From contig NC_050738.1 of NCBI RefSeq assembly GCF_014529535.1, positions 10,625,318 through 10,689,317 of the forward strand: DNA of 64,000 bases, in the 5' to 3' direction. Origin of the DNA: Bradysia coprophila (taxonomy: Eukaryota > Arthropoda > Insecta > Diptera > Sciaridae). Shown here piece by piece: positions 57,648 to 64,000 of the stretch (position 1 is its first letter; each line of letters starts with the position of its first letter). Made by a program: the position numbers and the translations under genes. The notes under the pieces were generated by a model that worked only from the letters and a program-made list of their open reading frames with translations, did no database searches and was not told where the DNA came from.

Positions 57648-59590
57648 CTAAATGTTTTGTCTTATTTCTAATTGAGCTTTGCTCATAACTTTTAAGGCAC
57701 CGTTTTCGATTAGACTCGTCGCCAAACTTTTACCCAACGCTTCACATTTCTCAAACACATCCAATCGATAGCATTCGTGACGATATAATCCACAGTACAA
57801 TATTACTTCGGTGACGGATTCAGGACGTGCGACATCACCTTCACCGGTTTTGCTTTCAGATACAAATGGACATTTCAAAACAGCCGTCTCATTTGTAGCC
57901 TCCGCATCCGCTTTTGTACTGTTGAAAAATGGACACTTAGCGATATCACCTTCAGCAGAAGTCGACGAGTTTTCGCCGACAGACAAAACTTTCTGTTGCG
58001 TATCAACATACGGACACTCTCCCATTACATCTTGACCGACAACAAGGTGCATCGGACAATCTTTAACCTTGGCAGCCTCGTCTCGTTTCGTTTCGTTTAT
58101 CGTCTGCGAGTAGGGACACTTTCGAAATGCTTCGCCATGCAAGTGGATGAGTGCTTCAATGTCAAATTTTCCGGTTGATGTACTCGACGTGGCTTTCGAG
58201 TCATCGACTATGGGTGGGCTGTCAGCTTTCGGTGTCGGCTTTTTCGATGGTGTTTCTTCACTGATATCAATTCGACTACGTTTTCTCGGTATAATTTCGT
58301 TGGCATTGTCGTCCAAATCCAGAATACAGTTTGTGTTGCTCTGGATCTCAATTTTTCCATCCAAACTCCAAACCGCTCCCGTTATGTTCAATTCGTAGTC
58401 ATCATCAGTTCCTCGGCGACGTTCCAAATTTGTATGAACAGCAACAGGTGCACTGCATCCACCGCCCAATGTTTTCAGAAAACTGCGTTCCGTTAAAATT
58501 TTGCATTGCGTCTCCAGACATGATAACTTTTGCAGCATTGATAGAATTCGTACATCATTGGAACGACATTCCACAGCTAATGCTCCCTGACCGACTGCGT
58601 ATAAAATATCAGTTGGCTCGATCGTTTGGCTGATGCGCTTATCCCATCCCATGCGAACAAGACCAGCCTGTGCCAAGATTATGCCAGCAAATTTTGAATT
58701 TTCTGCATCTAGTTTCGCGAGACGAGTATTCAAATTGCCGCGAATATCTTGGACAACGAGATGGGGATAACAGCGAGCTAGTTGAGCACCTCGTCGAAGC
58801 GATGATGTACCTATGGATTGACGAGAAAACAATTTTTTTGGGGCCCCGCAAATAATTCGAATGATTTCACTCACCTACGATGGATCCTTCCGGTAATGTT
58901 TCCAATGTTTTCCCTTCGAATTTCTGATTTAGCACCAAAGCATCACGAGGATCTTCACGTTCCAATACCGCACCGATTGCCATTCCAGCTGGCAAACAGG
59001 TTGGTAAATCTTTCAGCGAATGAACGACAAAGTCGACACTTTATGATGGCATTGGTTTAACGATCAATTAGCAGGCAACTTATATACGGATTTGGTCTAT
59101 TTACCTTCCATTTGTAAGGGCATCTTCAAGATCCTTGGTGAATAATGCTTTCTCGCCGATTTTGGGCAATGATATGTTCAACACACGGTCACCCATAGTT
59201 GTCATGGTGTCTTTAAACAGAAAAAAGGAAATTAATTCGCGTATTTGTCCAGGTCAATATTGTAAATCGCTTACGAATCTCAAACTTCTCGTTCGGGTAT
59301 AATTTTTGCAGCGATGCAATGACATGTTTTGTTTGTATTAGGGCAAGCTGTAACGTTAGAATTGAAAGATGCTTTAGCAAAAGACCACTTAAAAAAACAA
59401 AAAATTGGCAAAATCGACAAATTCGAATATTTGCAGGCAATGAAAATGCCACCTGAGTAAACAAATTTGCCTCTAACTAATGCATGGCTACGTGGTACAC
59501 GCAAACATTATTCGAAATTATTAAGTAAACTAATTATTATACCTCACTCTTACGTGACCCAACTCGAATTACTTTCGATTTATCATTCAT
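57648..59590 (-). CDS. Hydroxymethylbilane synthase (porphobilinogen deaminase), 5 exons, 517 aa, with long Cys-Pro-rich insertion
   Basis: This is the third enzyme of haem synthesis: four porphobilinogens are joined to hydroxymethylbilane in the cytosol. The Drosophila gene is l(3)02640. Minus-strand exons are 59543-59590, 59275-59347, 59105-59210, 58875-59038 and 57648-58810, closing to 517 aa. Landmarks are [15 protein letters not shown] at the N-terminus, [11 protein letters not shown]-type sequence (here [15 protein letters not shown]), HSLKDLPT with catalytic Asp86, [11 protein letters not shown] with Arg136/137, [10 protein letters not shown], and [11 protein letters not shown] with Cys249, which carries the dipyrromethane cofactor. 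Human HMBS is 361 aa. The excess is an insertion at about 285-460 within domain 3, low-complexity and containing five Cys-Pro motifs (RKCPY, KDCPM, GECPY, AKCPF, LKCPF at Cys362, 382, 396, 423, 444). The fold resumes at [20 protein letters not shown]. The enzyme core looks intact. Confidence 0.94.
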
Positions 59591-60066
59591 CGTGATATAC
59601 AAAAATTTATTGGTGATGTATCGTATGCAGATAGCTAGTAGGAACTGTTACGTTTGCACTTTCGCTTTAGGTTTGACTGGTGACCTATTAAATAAACTTC
59701 GTTTTAATTTAATTAGATATGAATTTTGAATAAAACTATGCCTTACGAGCACATGCAATTGATACGAAGATAAATTAAAAGAAGTTCCCCTCAAACACTT
59801 TAATTAATATTCACTTCCATATTATAAAACCGACCACTCACTATCACACACAGGTTTTGGTTGACACGAAGGAGAGTATTTTTGCATTGGAATGAAAGAA
59901 TGATAAGTTTAGGGGAGTTGTAGTAGCTGTACTCTATGCTGTCATAATGTCGTAATTGGACTAGATTCCCGTAACTTGTGGAAAGTGTGAAAATGATCGA
60001 CGCACCACGCACTGGTGTATCTAGAATTCAAATACTACAACCGGAACGCAATGAAAGTAGATAAGT

Positions 60067-60235
60067 AGGTATGGCCAGTCCATACAAGCCGGAGCACATA
60101 CGGATTTGCATGGCGCCACCTCAAACGAACTCATTTCTAGTGGAAATTTGCACTAGAAATGAGTTCGTTTGAGGTGGCGCCATGCAAATCCGTATGTGCT
60201 CCAGCTAGAACAAATTTGAACGTTTGGCCATACCT
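60067..60235. mobile_element. MITE, AGGTATGGYC family, copy 2, with a perfect 51-bp hairpin
   Basis: The ends are AGGTATGGCC and GGCCATACCT (the right end preceded by GTTT). The arms 60,091-60,141 and 60,152-60,202 are exact reverse complements over 51 bases (starting GGAGCACATACGGATTTGCA) around the 10-base loop GGAAATTTGC. The absence of any mismatch suggests recent origin or recent conversion. It belongs with the copy at 35,611-35,715. Confidence 0.8.
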
Positions 60236-60606
60236 ATCTATTTACTTTCATTGCCGGAACGGACATTATACAACTCGTTGCGCCATTTAAAAATTGTAAT
60301 CTCTAATAAGTTACAAACTTTGTTTCGAAACAATGGATGTGTCGACGATTATTGAAATTATTCTGTACTCCACTTGACGAATGGATGATTTTTATTTTAC
60401 ATGCTACATGCGTCGAAAACCGTACTTTTCATGTTTCAATTACTACTTTCGATGCCCTCTGCATGTAATATATATTACACACTTGTCACGAAGAAGTCAA
60501 GGCTTGAGCGAAAACGAGACAACCACATAGACCTGAAGTGTAATTTTCGCATTATTCTTCTAGTTAAGTAATTTTGACATCCGAACACGTATGTGATAAT
60601 ATATAT

Positions 60607-60719
60607 TATGCACCTGTTGCCAAGATTGGTATTTTGACGTGCAGGACATTATTGCCATAGCCGAAGGCGTGGGCCATAATGCCTATACGTCAAAATAACA
60701 GTCTGGCAATAGGTGCATA
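60607..60719. repeat. 113-bp inverted repeat
   Basis: The left arm TATGCACCTGTTGCCAAGAT, then GGTATTTTGACGT, pairs with the right arm ACGTCAAAATAACAGTCTGG, then CAATAGGTGCATA, with few mismatches. It sits inside a wider repeat region (60,400-61,010) and is probably the core or end of a non-autonomous element. Confidence 0.55.
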
Positions 60720-60724
60720 TCATA

Positions 60725-61010
60725 TTTTATCTGTCGAGAACAGATATATCGAGATAAACAAAAACTCCCTAGAGGGATAAGCACGAGATTATCGTTCTAG
60801 ACAGATAAAATCGATTACATAACTCGGGATAAAAATGAAAAGTCTCGTTTTCTAGTGTGTTTATTGACCTCAGCTACGCCTCGGATCAACCAAATTCACA
60901 CGAAAACTCTACTTTTCATCTTTTTATCCCTAGTCATGTAATAGTACATTACTGTCAGGGAAGTAATTTGATATCTCGTATCCTGATGAGTAAAGGGATC
61001 CGAAAGCTTT
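60725..61010 (+). repeat. Dispersed repeat fragments shared with 8.3 kb and 15.3 kb
   Basis: CAGATATATCGAGATAAACA and CCCTAGAGGGATAA match the complement of 15,270-15,350. GGGAAGTAATTTGATATCTC, GTATCCTGATGAGTAAA matches 8,310-8,355. Finding both in one stretch suggests they are parts of one larger element. Confidence 0.4.
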
Positions 61011-61770
61011 CCTTTTTGGTGTTGAAAATATTATGTCTCTTGTCACCATTGCGGTGCTCGAAAGTGAACAATTTGTGATTGTGTCTTTTTTGTGTTTTGC
61101 TCCGTCAATGAAATAAAGTTTAAAATTTGTGCATGTCGATGTTGCTTTCAAAAGAGGGCACGACAAATCCATGACAAAAAAGTCAGTGTCAAATTTGTGA
61201 AGATAAGGTGGTATTTTGACTGCATCAAAACGAAGGGTGCCACACTACCTTGACAAATAGACAAATTTTGTTAAACACACTTATTCGAGTCTATTTTCTG
61301 TTCTATCTCTCTCATGCGAAATTGGTTCGCTCTTATTACTTCCAGCAAATTTACAACATAAAATCTTTTACTTCATAAGTCTTAACACGGTTAATGGTCT
61401 CTGACCACAAATAATGGACAACTTCCGTGATAGTCGTTAGGTGACCGGTAAATATAAGAATTTGGTGCGCCTGATTCGTCATGACACTTCACGTTATCTT
61501 TATCTGTATTTTAAGATTTAATTGTATTATTTATCTGGCGTTACTCATTATTTCAAATTTTAACGAAACACTTTGATGAAAAAATTTCTTGGCAAACTCG
61601 ACAGATTCGTTTTAACATCTCGAAGTGACACACGAAATAGATATCGCGGCTCTTCAAAAATAATAGTATTGCGACAAAGTATTAGTGAGTCAGAAGTGAC
61701 ATGTGGAACTGAAGTGGATTGGCAATTCTATCGTATAGCAATAACAGTGTTGTAAAGTGTTTTCAGCAAT

Positions 61771-62415
61771 ATGTTAAGACGAAACCGACACGCAAATCCT
61801 CATCCCCAATCGAACGCAGCGTCGGTTGAATGCGTCCCTCAACCGCCACAAAGAATGATAACCAAAGCCACATCGAGAGAAGAATTTTCCGATGTACAAT
61901 TCACAGTGGATGGCAAAGTGATTGTCGCTCATCGAATAATTTTGGCTGATCGTAGTGAAGTTTTCCGCACGATGTTCATGTGGAATCATAATTCGGCTAA
62001 AACTGGTCCGATAGCAATAGCCGAAACCACATACGATGCCTTCTTTAACTTCATAAATGCAATATATTATGGGAATACTCCAGCCGATCCTGAACTTTGT
62101 CTGGAAATGATAAAATTGGCTGAAAAATATGATGTTCAGGACATCAAAATGGAAGCAGAAGCATCCGTCATCGCATCTATAACGATGCAAAATGCCATAG
62201 ATATATTGATTACGTCGAAGGTGCACAGAGCCGATAGAATTAAAAAAGCGGCACTTGAATTCTGTGCTAGAAACAATGTGCACGAGATGCCCAACAGCAA
62301 GAACTTGGCTAATTTTCCAGATCTGATGATTGAAGTATTCGAACAGATCAGTTTGACGAAAAGGAATGTGAACAATACAACTTTCATTGGTAACTCTCGA
62401 GGCGGAAACCACTAG
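61771..62415 (+). CDS. BTB/POZ domain protein, 214 aa, single exon
   Basis: A BTB domain spans about residues 38-145: EFSDVQFTVDGKVIVAHRII, LADRSEVFRTMF, then the YDAFFNFINAIYYGNTP helix pair and LEMIKLAEKYDVQDIKMEAE. A short BACK-like helical tail follows (TMQNAIDILITSKVHRADRI to LMIEVFEQI). Such proteins usually dimerise through the BTB fold and recruit substrates to Cullin-3 ubiquitin ligases. There is no MATH, Kelch or zinc-finger domain, so it resembles the C-terminal part of SPOP/roadkill or TDPOZ-type proteins. The ATG at 61,771 is the only start upstream of the domain. The absence of introns, unlike the other conserved genes here, suggests a retrocopy or a member of an expanded family. 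Confidence 0.85.
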   Translation: MLRRNRHANPHPQSNAASVECVPQPPQRMITKATSREEFSDVQFTVDGKVIVAHRIILADRSEVFRTMFMWNHNSAKTGPIAIAETTYDAFFNFINAIYYGNTPADPELCLEMIKLAEKYDVQDIKMEAEASVIASITMQNAIDILITSKVHRADRIKKAALEFCARNNVHEMPNSKNLANFPDLMIEVFEQISLTKRNVNNTTFIGNSRGGNH

Positions 62416-63771
62416 TCGTAGTCATAATGTATCGCAATAATATAATGTTGTTTCAAAGAATTTTTGCTCATCTTATCATTACCAGATTTTCAATATTTTA
62501 TCATCACTACCTTGATACGAAATTATTTTTCTTTGGAATTTTTTAGTCGATTTGGATTTGCGTCATCGTCACCATTATGACTCACTAGAGGGAAACGACC
62601 CAGTCCTCATATTAGCGTCTCTAACGTGATAAATATTTGGTTGCGGACCTCTTCCTTCTTTTCCATCCCTAAAACGTCAGTTGCACAAGACACGCAAAAG
62701 TCACTTTCTCAATAAAATGGACGGTCATTGTGTCATGCTCTAAGAATTAAAATTGTTATTGGACAAAGAGTCTACTTGCTATTCAACTGAAAAAAAATCT
62801 GGAAATATGAATGAGGAGTGTGGAGGAATCTTATAAGCGATTGATATCTTAACTCAGTAGTTAAAATGACATCTTCGTGTCGACGAGTCTACCTATGAGT
62901 GAAGTGCAAAATGTAGGATGAATACCATGAATACCAATTCCGAGGATTTTTTGCAGTCGATCCGAATTACAACAGCAAATGCAAACGCTTCACTATAAAG
63001 ATTGCATCCAGAGACCATGATGTGATGGATATAGAGTGAGAGCGATTTTTGTATAACGGGGAATTTCTTTCCCGTAATTCCATTACTATTATATCATCAA
63101 ACTCTCTGTTAAGGCAAATGGCGTTGTTTGATTGGATTTCTTATTCTCAAAATCCATGTCTTTTGTAATCACAGCTCTGCTCCTAGCATGAACATTAGAA
63201 ATATTCGGAGGCCGATAATGAGTCATGAATTCTTAATAAAATGTTAATAAACAATACTCTCTCTAGCAAACAAACTCTCAGCTCCCTGTGTCAAATTCAC
63301 ACCTTATTTCTTTGTATTTTACAAACACTATTCTACATTTTGACTGACTACGCTGTAATGTACATGTAAATTCCAAAGACTACTTGCTTCCTTTACCACC
63401 CTAATCAAAGTAGTTTGGTTGCTAGAGAGGGTATTGGTTAATAAAGAATAAAAACAATGTGTTGCAGTCATATACGCATACTTCTTTGAACATTTGGAGG
63501 CTTTTTGACGTTGGAAAAATGAGTGTTTGTGCTAGGAGCAGTGCTATGCACTAATAAAAACAACGGTTGAGAATGTTTTCATTTTTAAAATTTAAATTCT
63601 TCTAACGTATGGAAGGTATGGAACCAGATAGTACAAACAACTTTTGTTGCATGTTCAGAACTAGTACTTTAAAACGTCTCTAGCTACTACGTTTTCTGGA
63701 CTCTTTAAATATTTTGGAAAGACAACAGTTCTACAACATTCGTCTCGATTATTATCCTTTTTGAATTTTAG
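62416..63771. other. Intergenic right of the BTB gene
   Basis: Apart from the hAT-like element at 63,172-63,545, I see nothing coding here. Upstream non-coding or coding exons of the edge gene may lie between 63,600 and 63,770 but cannot be placed. Confidence 0.45.
63172..63545. mobile_element. hAT-like MITE, about 374 bp, relative of 19,419-19,562
   Basis: The left end CAGCTCTGCTCCTAGCATGA and the complement of the right end (AGCACTGCTCCTAGCACAAA) match. Just inside, ATTCGGAGGC and GCCTCCAAATG are also inverted. The 19,419 element shares CAGCACTGCTACTAGCAC and TTTGGAGGC. The target duplication is not resolved. Confidence 0.6.
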
Positions 63772-64000
63772 TGTTAAATAGTTTGAACGACCGTCCAATG
63801 GATGAATTAGACAATTTAATGAGTAAACATTATTTGCGTTTTCAAACGTTCCATATTTCGCTCAATTATTTATTTACAAAATCAGAGGAAGCTGCCAAAA
63901 ATGTAACAGCCGCCACAGAGCATGCCAACAATGTTTCATCGTATACCAGTCAGCTGAAATTGCAATTAAGTAAAACACAGGAGCTTCACTCTCCCGAAAC
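63772..64000 (+). CDS. Partial gene at the right edge, unrecognised
   Basis: After an acceptor-like TTGAATTTTAG the frame is open to the window end: LNSLNDRPMDELDNLMSKHY, then LRFQTFHISLNYLFTKSEEA, then AKNVTAATEHANNVSSYTSQ, LKLQLSKTQELHSPE. The composition is that of a soluble, helical, probably coiled-coil protein. An alternative start is the ATG at 63,798. I do not recognise the family. The clean frame and acceptor make a real exon likely. Confidence 0.5.

Larger units (their letters stand above)
59591..61770. other. Intergenic between HMBS and the BTB gene, with hairpins and repeats
   Basis: The stretch contains the perfect hairpin MITE (60,067-60,235), an inverted repeat (60,607-60,719) and repeat fragments shared with 8.3 kb and 15.3 kb (60,725-61,010). 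I see no gene. Frames at 59,800, 60,857 and 61,573 lack support; the last is probably 5' untranslated sequence of the BTB gene. Confidence 0.5.

Noticed and set aside
62136-62387. Minus-strand frames opposite the BTB gene
   Set aside because: They are antisense to a clear BTB coding frame.

Overview
This is a eukaryotic, AT-rich window from an insect, most likely a dipteran. The basis is short (60-110 nt) GT-AG introns in the conserved genes, insect-style gene structures, a Ty3/Gypsy LTR element and many short terminal-inverted-repeat elements. A nematoceran fly such as a fungus gnat or midge would fit, but that is inference; no species can be named from the sequence.

Layout. Positions 1-20.6 kb form a gene desert: a LINE tail at the left edge, many small inverted-repeat elements (MITEs), dispersed repeat fragments, and no convincing coding sequence. 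From 20.6 to 25.7 kb lie three small unrecognised ORFs (one strong, two weaker). The gene-rich part follows: cytosolic cysteinyl-tRNA synthetase (25.9-28.8 kb, minus, 11 exons); a very young Ty3/Gypsy element (30.5-35.4 kb, minus) nested inside an older MITE; eIF3m (35.9-37.5 kb, plus, 6 exons); repeats; a GNAT acetyltransferase gene whose exon 3 carries a 439-bp hAT MITE (40.7-42.5 kb, minus); a secreted intronless protein (43.8-44.6 kb, minus); a ZFC3H1-type zinc-finger protein (46.9-52.1 kb, minus, 8 exons); ribosomal protein S12 (54.9-55.5 kb, plus); hydroxymethylbilane synthase (57.6-59.6 kb, minus, 5 exons) with an insertion containing five Cys-Pro motifs; an intronless BTB protein (61.8-62.4 kb, plus); and the start of another gene at the right edge.

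The genes do not form a pathway. Three serve translation (CysRS, eIF3m, RpS12), one nuclear RNA surveillance (ZFC3H1) and one haem synthesis (HMBS). I joined exons by hand from splice sites and reading phase; the six multi-exon genes close in frame (CysRS 734 aa, eIF3m 384 aa, GNAT 248 aa once the MITE is excluded, ZFC3H1 1290 aa, RpS12 139 aa, HMBS 517 aa). The strongest points for a second look are the Cys-Pro (haem-regulatory-like) motif array in HMBS, the hAT MITE inside the GNAT coding exon, the ZFC3H1 protein that ends two residues after its zinc finger, and several long hairpins that could yield small RNAs. No clear previously undescribed multi-gene system was found.
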